A DNA stretch of 64,000 bases from Promethearchaeota archaeon (GTDB taxonomy: Archaea > Asgardarchaeota > Lokiarchaeia > Sigyniarchaeales > SOKP01): positions 62,001 to 126,000 of the forward strand of contig JAEOTR010000057.1 in the NCBI GenBank assembly GCA_016839705.1, written 5' to 3'. The position numbers were made by a program, and so were the translations under genes. Position 1 is the first letter of the stretch, and the number at the start of each line of letters is the position of its first letter. Of the stretch, positions 18,532-26,342 are shown piece after piece. A model generated the notes under the pieces. The model was not told the origin of the DNA, did not search any database, and saw nothing but the letters and a program-made list of their open reading frames with translations.

Positions 18532-19044
18532 ATGAAAGAAATTAAAAAATTAGTGTGGATTTTTCCACTTATTGGTGGAATTATAACACTTATCGCTTTA
18601 TTAACTCCCGCCGCATATTTTATTTATCGATCACCATCCTTTACTAGTGATTTTTATCTTTGGATGTGTAATTTATATTTTTCTCATAGGTTTGAATTTG
18701 GTATTTATACCACGATAATTGAATTTGATACCCAATTAATAGGTCTTATCCCCTCGATTATATTATCGCTAATAATTACAATTTTAAGTATATTAACTAT
18801 TACAACTGCTATTAAATGTAGAAAAGGAACTATGAATATCAATATTAGCTGGATGGTCTCGGCTGTGGTAATAATAATTGCAACAATAATATGGATGATA
18901 ATGATGGAAGTTTCTAGGAGAGTGCTATATGGTCATCAATTTTGGGGGATTTTTAATCCTGGTTTCGGTGTTATTGTCCCATTTATAGGTGCCGGTTTAG
19001 AAATAGTAGGATATATTTTTTTGAAGAAAACATTAAGAAATTGA
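18532..19044 (+). CDS. Four-helix membrane protein of the shared-promoter group
   Basis: This 170-residue protein has four predicted helices (about 8-32, 69-92, 103-126 and 144-165) and short basic loops. I do not recognise a family. The frame is open further upstream to a GTG at 18466, but that codon lies inside the shared promoter element, so the ATG at 18532, with GTGAAGG 11 bases before it, is the better start. The gene is the first of three units carrying the element. It ends about 60 bases before copy 2. Its role in the envelope is inferred only from hydrophobicity and from its co-regulated neighbours. Confidence 0.8.
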   Translation: MKEIKKLVWIFPLIGGIITLIALLTPAAYFIYRSPSFTSDFYLWMCNLYFSHRFEFGIYTTIIEFDTQLIGLIPSIILSLIITILSILTITTAIKCRKGTMNINISWMVSAVVIIIATIIWMIMMEVSRRVLYGHQFWGIFNPGFGVIVPFIGAGLEIVGYIFLKKTLRN

Positions 19045-19103
19045 TAAGCTATCCAATCGTTAATCCTGCAGATTCTATATATAGATGTTTTTAACTTTAA
19101 GTA

Positions 19104-19145
19104 TCTTGTTTTGTTCGAAAAGTGCACCTTAAACCTTTATATACT
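19104..19145 (+). promoter_or_regulatory. Shared promoter element, copy 2
   Basis: This copy reads TTGTTCGAAAAGTGCACC, then TTAAACC, then TATA box TTTATATA (19136-19143), which lies 57 bases before the ATG of the beta-propeller gene at 19201. It matches copies 1 and 3 over 42 bp without gaps. Confidence 0.85.
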
Positions 19146-19200
19146 TTCTTTATAGGTTTGATATAATTTTAAACAAAATAAAAAATTTCAATTAATTCTA

Positions 19201-20808
19201 ATGAAAATCTTTAAAGAAAGAGTTGGAAAATATTACATTCTTTTAACTGTAATTTTTAACCTATTATTCCTAACCGGATTGCTTAATTCAGCAAGTTCAG
19301 TAAAAGAGAATGCCAAACCATATCTTTATTGTTCATATTTCGGAGGATCAGAAAAAGATATTATTACAGGAATGGCTATTGATTCAACGGGTAATGTTGT
19401 TGTAGTGGGTGGAACATTTTCAACAGACCTTGTCGTTCTTAATGGGTTCCAAGAAGAATATGGAGGGGGTTCAAGTGATAATAATCATGAGAACGGAGGA
19501 GATGGATTTGTAGCAAAAATCTCTCCTTCTGGAGACTTAATTTGGGGGACTTACTTGGGTGGAAATGATTTGGATTGTTGTAATGATGTGATAGTTGATC
19601 ATGAGGATAATATCTTAGTTATAGGAAAAACAACATCTGAAAATTTTCCCACAATTGGTAATGCCCTAAAAAAAGAGTTCAGTGGTACCACTGATGGATT
19701 CATTTCAAAATTTTTGTCAAACGGATCCTTAATTTATTCAACATACATCGGGGAAGATGGTGCTGAAAATTTAGTAGATCTCATTGAAGATAAATTTGGT
19801 AATATTATGATAGTTGGGGCGTCTGGATCCTCGAATTTCACCACCACTTTAAATGCTCCTCAGCCAATATTTGGGGGTGTTTTTGATACAATTGTTCTTA
19901 ATTTGTCCCATAACTGTTCGGATATCCTTTTTAGCACATTTTTAGGTGGCAACCGAGGAGATGGTGGTTATAACATTGCATTAGATTATGAAAATAACAT
20001 AATAATAACAGGATATACGTTGAGTGATGATTTTCCCTTAAAAAATCCCTTACAAGATGAAATTTTGGGTGATCAGAGAGAAATCTTTGTCACAAAATTC
20101 AATTCTACCGGTCAAATTATATTTTCAACATATCTCGGGGGAAGCTCATTTGAGGATTCCTTTGGATTGACAGTTAATGCATCAGGAAATATTATTATTT
20201 CCGGGAGAACTGCATCTGATGATTATCCCACGGAAAAAGGTTTACAAAATAATTATTCAGGTGGAGTAGATGCAATTATTTCGATTATAAGTCCTGATGG
20301 TCAGACCCTCGAATATTCAACTTTTCTCGGAGGAAATGGTTGGGACACATTGCATCAAGTAGCTGTTAACTCTTCGAATTCTTTATATGCATGTGGAATC
20401 GGAAGTGGGTTTCCTACAAAAAAGCCATTTCAAAATGGTGTAGCAGGTGGATCAGATTTAGTAATAATGCAATTTTCTCCTGGAAATCATGTGGAACTTT
20501 GCACTTATTTCGGAGGAACTGGGGAAGAATGTCCATATTCTATGAATTTTTATAATACGTCCTTATATATCGCAGGACTTACAAATTCAGAATCACTATT
20601 TATCAGCAAAGACGCCTTTCAAGACAACTATGGAGGAAATACTGACGGATTCATTCTAATAATTGACATCCCCTCTTATTTAGCTTTGGTAGACTCCTTT
20701 CAAATCTTCAATCTAGGTTTAATTCTCACTATAATGATCCCAATTTCTCTGATTGCAGTGACAGGTACTGTTTTTCTTATCCGCAAATATAGAAGGGGAA
20801 TTAGTTAA
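19201..20808 (+). CDS. SBBP-type beta-propeller surface protein
   Basis: This secreted, membrane-anchored protein has 535 residues: a signal segment (about 10-32), seven beta-propeller repeats and a C-terminal transmembrane helix (about 506-528) with a basic end. The repeats are 50-65 residues long, each beginning with a YFGG, YLGG or FLGG-type strand and containing an IxVD..GNIxVxG core and a GGxDGFI/AxIS element, which matches the SBBP repeat family. Seven repeats would close one seven-bladed propeller outside the cell. A binding or adhesion role is likely; no catalytic residues are evident. It is expressed from shared promoter copy 2, so it should respond together with its two neighbours. 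Confidence 0.87.
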   Translation: MKIFKERVGKYYILLTVIFNLLFLTGLLNSASSVKENAKPYLYCSYFGGSEKDIITGMAIDSTGNVVVVGGTFSTDLVVLNGFQEEYGGGSSDNNHENGGDGFVAKISPSGDLIWGTYLGGNDLDCCNDVIVDHEDNILVIGKTTSENFPTIGNALKKEFSGTTDGFISKFLSNGSLIYSTYIGEDGAENLVDLIEDKFGNIMIVGASGSSNFTTTLNAPQPIFGGVFDTIVLNLSHNCSDILFSTFLGGNRGDGGYNIALDYENNIIITGYTLSDDFPLKNPLQDEILGDQREIFVTKFNSTGQIIFSTYLGGSSFEDSFGLTVNASGNIIISGRTASDDYPTEKGLQNNYSGGVDAIISIISPDGQTLEYSTFLGGNGWDTLHQVAVNSSNSLYACGIGSGFPTKKPFQNGVAGGSDLVIMQFSPGNHVELCTYFGGTGEECPYSMNFYNTSLYIAGLTNSESLFISKDAFQDNYGGNTDGFILIIDIPSYLALVDSFQIFNLGLILTIMIPISLIAVTGTVFLIRKYRRGIS

Positions 20809-20840
20809 AATTTGGCAGTTCATAAATTTTATTTCTAAAA

Positions 20841-20849
20841 TTTTTTTTT
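20841..20849 (+). terminator. T9 terminator after the propeller gene
   Basis: Nine T occur 33 bases past the stop codon and just before promoter copy 3. This fits termination between two units that share the same promoter. Confidence 0.4.
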
Positions 20850-20859
20850 CTTTAGCATT

Positions 20860-20901
20860 ACTTAAATTGTACGAAAACTGCACCTTAAAGCTTTATATAC
20901 A
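20860..20901 (+). promoter_or_regulatory. Shared promoter element, copy 3
   Basis: This copy reads TTGTACGAAAACTGCACC, then TTAAAGC, then TATA box TTTATATA (20892-20899), 53 bases before the ATG at 20953. It aligns with copies 1 and 2 without gaps and drives the methyltransferase-regulator pair. Confidence 0.85.
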
Positions 20902-20952
20902 GTGTTGTTTCTCATTATATAACTATAATCAAAAGTTAAAGTGTGTAAGTGA

Positions 20953-21549
20953 ATGAACCTAAAAAGAGTTAATATTAAAAATAATATTATTTCATTTTCT
21001 ACCAGTATTTCTTCTTTTTTAATTCCGATTTTCCAATACGTACCATGTACTGGTGTATGGTTTGGGATAATGAGTATACCATTGATATATTATCTGGGTT
21101 TCTTTTTTCAAAATCCTGGAATTGCCTCTTCAGATATTCAATTCTTAATCAGAAACAATGGATTCTACGTTGTACTATTTGGTTTCATTATTTACATCTA
21201 TTCTTTAATATATCAATTAACTCATAGAAAGCAATTGATGCAGACTGGACCCTATAAATATGTGAGACATCCTCAATATATTGCTTTTATTATCATGACT
21301 TTAGGATTAACTATAATTACTTTTGACACAAGTCCAATTTTCAATTTTAATATTGGTAATCTTAACGGATTTACCATTATATTAATTATTTGGATTGGTG
21401 AAGTGATTGCGTATATTGTTTTAGGAAAGATTGAAGAAATTGCCTTAAAAGCTAAATATGGTGATCAATTCTTAAAGTATGCAAGCGAAGTACCATTTAT
21501 GGTCCCATTCTTAAAATTAAAAAGGAATGAAATTAAGAAAAATAATTGA
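20953..21549 (+). CDS. ICMT-like integral membrane methyltransferase
   Basis: This 198-residue membrane protein carries GPYKYVRHPQY (99-109), the SAM-binding signature of the isoprenylcysteine carboxyl methyltransferase / phospholipid methyltransferase superfamily, and the C-terminal EE-x3-LKAKYGDQFLKYASEVP pattern (161-181), which is the second conserved block. Helices lie near 18-50, 70-90, 110-124 and 139-158. The substrate may be prenylated protein, prenyl lipid or phospholipid and cannot be told from sequence. The start ATG lies 53 bases after the TATA box of promoter copy 3. The regulator gene starts 30 bases after its stop, so the two are co-transcribed. Confidence 0.85.
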   Translation: MNLKRVNIKNNIISFSTSISSFLIPIFQYVPCTGVWFGIMSIPLIYYLGFFFQNPGIASSDIQFLIRNNGFYVVLFGFIIYIYSLIYQLTHRKQLMQTGPYKYVRHPQYIAFIIMTLGLTIITFDTSPIFNFNIGNLNGFTIILIIWIGEVIAYIVLGKIEEIALKAKYGDQFLKYASEVPFMVPFLKLKRNEIKKNN

Positions 21550-21579
21550 TAACAACATATTGAAAAATTTAATAATAAT

Positions 21580-22284
21580 ATGAAAACTAAAAATGCTAAA
21601 ATTTTACATTTTTTTAGATTTACACTAATTTTATTATCTCTTGCTTTTCTATCAATTGTCTTATATTTAGTTTTCTCTTATGAAATTCCGTTTTTTGATC
21701 CTACAATAAATACCATTAAATTTGTCATAATTGTTCTTTTAATACCACTATTAGCATTTATAACTATTTTAGCTGCTCTTACAATCAAAGAATACAAGGC
21801 CTATTTTGTGAGGAGAACTCATATTAAACAGGGAAGATCCTATCTGACCCTTACTGATATTTTTGAAAATGAAAACCGTATAAATCTCATAAATCAAATC
21901 CTAAGGAATCCCGGTATTCATCATAACGAATTACTACGAAAATGTGAATTACAAAAAGGACAATTACAATATCATTTAGATATCTTATTAAAGTACAACA
22001 TTATAAAAAAGGAAAAATATGGGCAATTTACAATTTATTTTCCGATTACAACATCATTTGATGCAGAAGAGTATTTAGAAAATCTTATCGCAAAATCAAA
22101 AACCACTTCAGAAATCTTGAATATTATTAAAAAAACTCCCGGAATTAATTCTTCTGAAATATCACGAATTCTGAATATTTCTCGTAATACTGTGAAATAT
22201 CACATTGATAAATTATCACAAGAAAAGCTAGTAAAATTAACTAAAAAAGGTCGCACAATAGAATTATATCCTATTCTTAATTAA
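21580..22284 (+). CDS. Membrane-anchored regulator with two winged-helix domains
   Basis: The protein has 234 residues. Two transmembrane helices (about 10-33 and 46-68) are joined by a loop of only about 12 residues, so both termini are cytoplasmic. Two winged-helix DNA-binding domains follow at about 99-155 (NPGIHHNELLRKCELQKGQ) and 176-232 (TPGINSSEISRILNISRNT). The architecture is that of archaeal membrane-bound HTH regulators, which can bind two half-sites. It is co-transcribed with the ICMT-like gene from promoter copy 3, so it is the natural candidate for the factor that recognises the shared element; this is an inference from position. Confidence 0.85.
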   Translation: MKTKNAKILHFFRFTLILLSLAFLSIVLYLVFSYEIPFFDPTINTIKFVIIVLLIPLLAFITILAALTIKEYKAYFVRRTHIKQGRSYLTLTDIFENENRINLINQILRNPGIHHNELLRKCELQKGQLQYHLDILLKYNIIKKEKYGQFTIYFPITTSFDAEEYLENLIAKSKTTSEILNIIKKTPGINSSEISRILNISRNTVKYHIDKLSQEKLVKLTKKGRTIELYPILN

Positions 22285-22391
22285 TTAGATATTCTTATTC
22301 TATTTTAATATCTAGAAAGATCTATAATAGACTTATCATTAATTTACTTACTTGATTCAATTTAGGATATAGCTCAAGGTTTAAAGAAATT

Positions 22392-23519
22392 ATGAATGCA
22401 CATGAAAGAGTAATAAAAACGTTAAATCATGAAGAACCTGATCGAGTACCTCTTTTCTGTCAAGCAATAATGCCTGGATTCGAAAGAAATCTGATTAAAT
22501 ATTGGGGTAATGAATATAAGCATGATGAGAGATATGTTTTATATTTTAGTGATTATAACCTTCATAGAAAATTAGGTTTTGATCTTTGCTGGGGATTTGG
22601 TGTAGTTCCCGCCAAATTACCACGAAACTTTTTAAAAGATAACCCAACTCCACAATTAGATGATCCAAATAAAATTATTGATATTGATGGTAGGGTTTAC
22701 TTAAGAAATCCTGAATTCAATGTACCTTGGTATTATGAAAACTATATTACAACAGAAGAAATGGCAGATTATTTTTATGACAGATACTATTCAATAGAAT
22801 GGGAAGAAAACTCTAATTTTATACCAAAGCTCAATAAGACTTTAAGCAAATATCCCCTAGATGAGATTGTTCCTTGTACTCACATAAACAGTATTTTAGA
22901 ACCTATTTGGGAAGGTTTAGGATTATCTTTATTTACGAAGTTATTAAGAAAAAAAAGATCTAAACTCAAAAAATACATTGATTTAAGAACAAAAATCTCA
23001 GTAAAGGGAGCAAAAGTGTTAGCAGAAACTGATTTTGACGTTTTCTTTCTATGTGATGACACAGCGTTTAAAAATAGAACAATGATTAATCCTAAAGACC
23101 ATCGAGAACTAATTATTCCTGCTTATAAGAAGATTCTTCATGAGTTAAATAAAGCAGGAAAATATGCGATTTTTCATTCAGATGGTTATACTGAACCCTA
23201 CTTTGATGGGTTGATTGAGGCAGGATTTAAAGGGGTTGAATCTTTAGAACCAATGGCGGGCATGAATTTAAAACATTTAAAGGACACATATGGGGATAAA
23301 CTCTGTTTAATTGGGAATATAGATGTTTCAAAACTTTTACCTTTCGGCACAACAGATGAAGTTACACAATCAGTAAAAAAATGTATAAAAGATGCCGGTG
23401 AAGGTGGAGGATATATGCTGAGCGCCTGTACAGATATAACGAATGCATGTAAACTTGAAAATATTTTTACTATGATTTCTGCCACAAAGAAATATGGGAA
23501 ATATCCACTAAAATTATGA
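22392..23519 (+). CDS. Uroporphyrinogen decarboxylase-fold protein (MtaA/CmuA-like)
   Basis: The 375-residue protein belongs to the URO-D superfamily, as shown by the N-terminal NHEEPDRVPLF, then KYAIFHSDGYTEPYFDGL, then GFKGVESLEPMAGMNL and LIGNIDVSKLLPFGTTDEV. True heme URO-D lacks this pattern; the closest relatives are methyl-corrinoid:CoM or corrinoid-linked methyltransferases. However, the zinc-binding HxC of MtaA is replaced by HSD, so the zinc site may be absent or altered. A role in methyl transfer with the corrinoid protein at 34253 is conceivable but not supported by position. The gene is single, with ATG at 22392. Confidence 0.85.
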   Translation: MNAHERVIKTLNHEEPDRVPLFCQAIMPGFERNLIKYWGNEYKHDERYVLYFSDYNLHRKLGFDLCWGFGVVPAKLPRNFLKDNPTPQLDDPNKIIDIDGRVYLRNPEFNVPWYYENYITTEEMADYFYDRYYSIEWEENSNFIPKLNKTLSKYPLDEIVPCTHINSILEPIWEGLGLSLFTKLLRKKRSKLKKYIDLRTKISVKGAKVLAETDFDVFFLCDDTAFKNRTMINPKDHRELIIPAYKKILHELNKAGKYAIFHSDGYTEPYFDGLIEAGFKGVESLEPMAGMNLKHLKDTYGDKLCLIGNIDVSKLLPFGTTDEVTQSVKKCIKDAGEGGGYMLSACTDITNACKLENIFTMISATKKYGKYPLKL

Positions 23520-23647
23520 ATAAAGTGATTTTCTAATTTAAGGATAAATCTTTATTGAACTTGGTATGATATTTAAAAATATAATCATTAGTAACTCTAA
23601 AACTTGTATATTTATATTCTCATTAATATAAAAAGGAGAAAGTCCAG

Positions 23648-25318
23648 ATGAACGATAACAATATTGATTTGAAAATAAGAAGTAAAAGCCTATTCGATGG
23701 CATTAGCAAAACGCCATTTAGATATGGGAAAATAGAATTACTGAAGTCCTTAGGTTTAGACGATAATGATATTAATAATAAACCTTTTATTGGGATAGTA
23801 AATACTTGGAATGAACTCAATCCCGGTCATAAACATTTAAGAAGCCTCGCTGAAGCAGTAAGATATGGAATTATTGAAGCGGGGGGTGTACCATTTGAGT
23901 TCTGCACTATTGGAGCATGTGATGGAATAGCTATGGGAAATATCGGAATGCGTTCTATCTTACCACACAGAGAAGTAATTGTAGATTCAATAGAATTAAT
24001 GGTTGAGGCTCATCGATTGGATGCTATGGTCACGTTGTCGAGTTGTGATAAAATCAACCCGGCAATATTAATGGCAGCAGTAAGATTAGACATTCCTACA
24101 ATATGTGTTCCGGGGGGTTCGAATTTATATCAAGTAAGATTCATGCCGGGTTATAAAGGAATTGCAACGGACAATTATGAAGATTTTGCTCATAAGTTTG
24201 GATGTATTACATGTGCAACATATGGTGCCTGTGAAGCTATGGGTACTGCCAACACCACTCAGTGTCTAATGGAAGCATTTGGGATGACATTACCTAATGC
24301 TGGCACAATACCCGCAATGACTCAAATGAAATATATGATAGCAAAGAATTCAGGGAAAAGAATAATTGAATTATTGAAACAAGGAATAATTCCATCTCAA
24401 ATTATGACGAAAAAATCTTTAGAAAATGCCATTATCGTTGATTTAGCAATAGGTGGATCAACTAATTCAACACTTCATCTTCCAGCAATCGCTAATGAAA
24501 TGGGAATAGATTTTGATTTAGAAGTATTTAATGAGTATAATAAAAAAATACCAACTATTGTAAATGTTGCCCCATCGGGAGATTATGGAACTCCAGATTT
24601 ATATACGGCAGGAGGGATTCCTGCAGTATTAAGTAGATTAAAGGAATTTCTTCATTTAGGCTGTTTAACAGTATCTGGGAAGACTATTGGAGAAATTATT
24701 AAAAACACAAAAGTTCTGGACGAGAACATAATTAAACCGTTGAATGATCCTATATTTCCCGAAGGTGGGACTGTAATATTGAAAGGTAATTTAGCACCAG
24801 AAGGTGCTGTGGTTAAGCAATCAGCAATCAAGAATGAAGACATGTTAAAGTTTGAAGGACCTGCTATATGTTTTAACTCAGAACAAGATGTGACTGATGC
24901 TTTAACTTCGGATCAAGTCCAAAATAATTCAGTAATTATCGTTCGATATGAAGGCCCAAAAGGAGGGCCGGGTATGCCCGAATTACTAGCCGTAACGCTA
25001 ACCTTAGTAGGAAAACGTAATTTAGATAAGGTTGCTCTAATTACTGATGGACGTTTTTCAGGATACACTTCAGGACCCTGTATTGGTCATGTGAGTCCTG
25101 AAGCATATGTTGGAGGACCAATTGCTCTAGTGAGAAATGGAGATATAATCAAAATTGATATCCCTAACAGAATTCTTGATGTAAATATCACGAAGGACGA
25201 AATTCAAGAACGCTTAGAAAAATGGAAACCTTTTGAGAAAGATATAAAAAGTAAAGCGCTTTTGAAATACCGTTCCCTTGTAACCTCTGCTGCCCAGGGT
25301 GCAACCCTTAAATTTTAG
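23648..25318 (+). CDS. IlvD/EDD-family dehydratase (dihydroxy-acid or sugar-acid dehydratase)
   Basis: This Fe-S dehydratase has 556 residues, the family length. It shows WNELNPGHKHLR (54-65), GACDGIAMGN (89-98), LSSCDKINPAILM (130-142), GACEAMGTANTTQC (193-206) and the C-terminal TDGRFSGYTSGPCIGHVSPEA. Cys133 and Cys195 are the expected cluster ligands. Dihydroxy-acid dehydratase, in branched-chain amino acid synthesis, is the default reading, but CEAMGTANTT and AGTIPA also resemble the sugar-acid (arabonate or gluconate) branch, so the substrate is open. AAAGGAGAAAG upstream of the ATG is a strong ribosome site. No other ilv gene is nearby. Confidence 0.88.
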   Translation: MNDNNIDLKIRSKSLFDGISKTPFRYGKIELLKSLGLDDNDINNKPFIGIVNTWNELNPGHKHLRSLAEAVRYGIIEAGGVPFEFCTIGACDGIAMGNIGMRSILPHREVIVDSIELMVEAHRLDAMVTLSSCDKINPAILMAAVRLDIPTICVPGGSNLYQVRFMPGYKGIATDNYEDFAHKFGCITCATYGACEAMGTANTTQCLMEAFGMTLPNAGTIPAMTQMKYMIAKNSGKRIIELLKQGIIPSQIMTKKSLENAIIVDLAIGGSTNSTLHLPAIANEMGIDFDLEVFNEYNKKIPTIVNVAPSGDYGTPDLYTAGGIPAVLSRLKEFLHLGCLTVSGKTIGEIIKNTKVLDENIIKPLNDPIFPEGGTVILKGNLAPEGAVVKQSAIKNEDMLKFEGPAICFNSEQDVTDALTSDQVQNNSVIIVRYEGPKGGPGMPELLAVTLTLVGKRNLDKVALITDGRFSGYTSGPCIGHVSPEAYVGGPIALVRNGDIIKIDIPNRILDVNITKDEIQERLEKWKPFEKDIKSKALLKYRSLVTSAAQGATLKF

Positions 25319-25382
25319 TTTATTATCAATTCAATTTTAAATTTAATTCCTCTAATTTTTGAAAACCTAAGAGATCCGCTTC

Positions 25383-26330
25383 TTATTTCTCAAATTCTAA
25401 AGACAAGGAATATATTTCAGCAGTAATTTTTTGATAAATAGCTCGTAGTACGATTTCAAAAGCCTTATTTTCAATATTTTGAGGTACTCCTAAATTCTCT
25501 AAAGTTTCTATGATTTTTCCTGGCTTTTTTAGCTTAAAATCGATATTAAAATCATCTTCTCCTAATTTTTTTTGCCAACTAGATAATTCTTGAATAGAGA
25601 TTTTTGGTACATTAAATTTGGATTCAATTTTTTGCTTGGTCACAACTTTTTCTAATTTCTTCTTATTCTTTGATGGTTGAGCAAGACTTAAATCAGTGAG
25701 TATTTCATTCTTAGGCTTTCCTCTTAATTCTAATAACAAAAATGGATTAAAATCTATAACACGTGCAAGATATAAAATAACAGAAGCAATATGTTTACAA
25801 GGAATTGCCTTATCAGGGCAAGAACAAGTGGCATTTAAACCTTTTGACGCATCTGGAAATAATGAGTAATCACTCTCATTAAAAATAGTGATAATTTCTT
25901 CTGGTAAGGATCCTTCTAATAATTCTATAAGGTTTATGGTTCTTTTTGTAAGTTTTTCTAAAAGAATTTCCCAATCTTTTTCTAGGATGGTCTCAAATTT
26001 TATTTTAACACGATAGGGAGTTGGAGCAGTACCTTGTACTGTTGCAAAAATCTGACCTGGGATAATTGAAAGATTATCGATTCGTCTCTTATCTTTTACA
26101 TAGTCAATTCCTCTTTGCATTCTGAAGGGACGCCCTATTTTTAAATTTGACTGAATCCATTGTTTTCCCCATGATGTTTTAGCAAAGTTTATAAGATCTA
26201 TTTTAATCTGTTCTACCTCTTCACGAGTATGTTGTCTTTCATATTCTGTCTTTCTTTGAGGTTTTCCCTGTTTTTTTCCCTTGATTCTTCTATTATTCAT
26301 AAATTCTTTTTTTCGGTTATCTATTTTCAT
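25383..26330 (-). CDS. SWIM zinc-finger protein, partner of the SNF2 helicase
   Basis: The protein has about 315 residues with a SWIM zinc finger CxCx6CxH (Cys169, Cys171, Cys178 and His180 counted from this start). The N-terminus is very basic, and the region after the finger is helical. SWIM proteins bind DNA or partner proteins. The gene starts 13 bases after the SNF2 gene ends, with the ribosome site AGGAGATG just before ATG 26330; the upstream in-frame GTG at 26333 is less suitable. SNF2-SWIM pairs, like ywqA-ywqB of Bacillus, are common in bacteria, so the two products probably work together. Confidence 0.88.
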   Translation of the reverse strand: MKIDNRKKEFMNNRRIKGKKQGKPQRKTEYERQHTREEVEQIKIDLINFAKTSWGKQWIQSNLKIGRPFRMQRGIDYVKDKRRIDNLSIIPGQIFATVQGTAPTPYRVKIKFETILEKDWEILLEKLTKRTINLIELLEGSLPEEIITIFNESDYSLFPDASKGLNATCSCPDKAIPCKHIASVILYLARVIDFNPFLLLELRGKPKNEILTDLSLAQPSKNKKKLEKVVTKQKIESKFNVPKISIQELSSWQKKLGEDDFNIDFKLKKPGKIIETLENLGVPQNIENKAFEIVLRAIYQKITAEIYSLSLEFEK

Positions 26331-26342
26331 CACATCTCCTTT

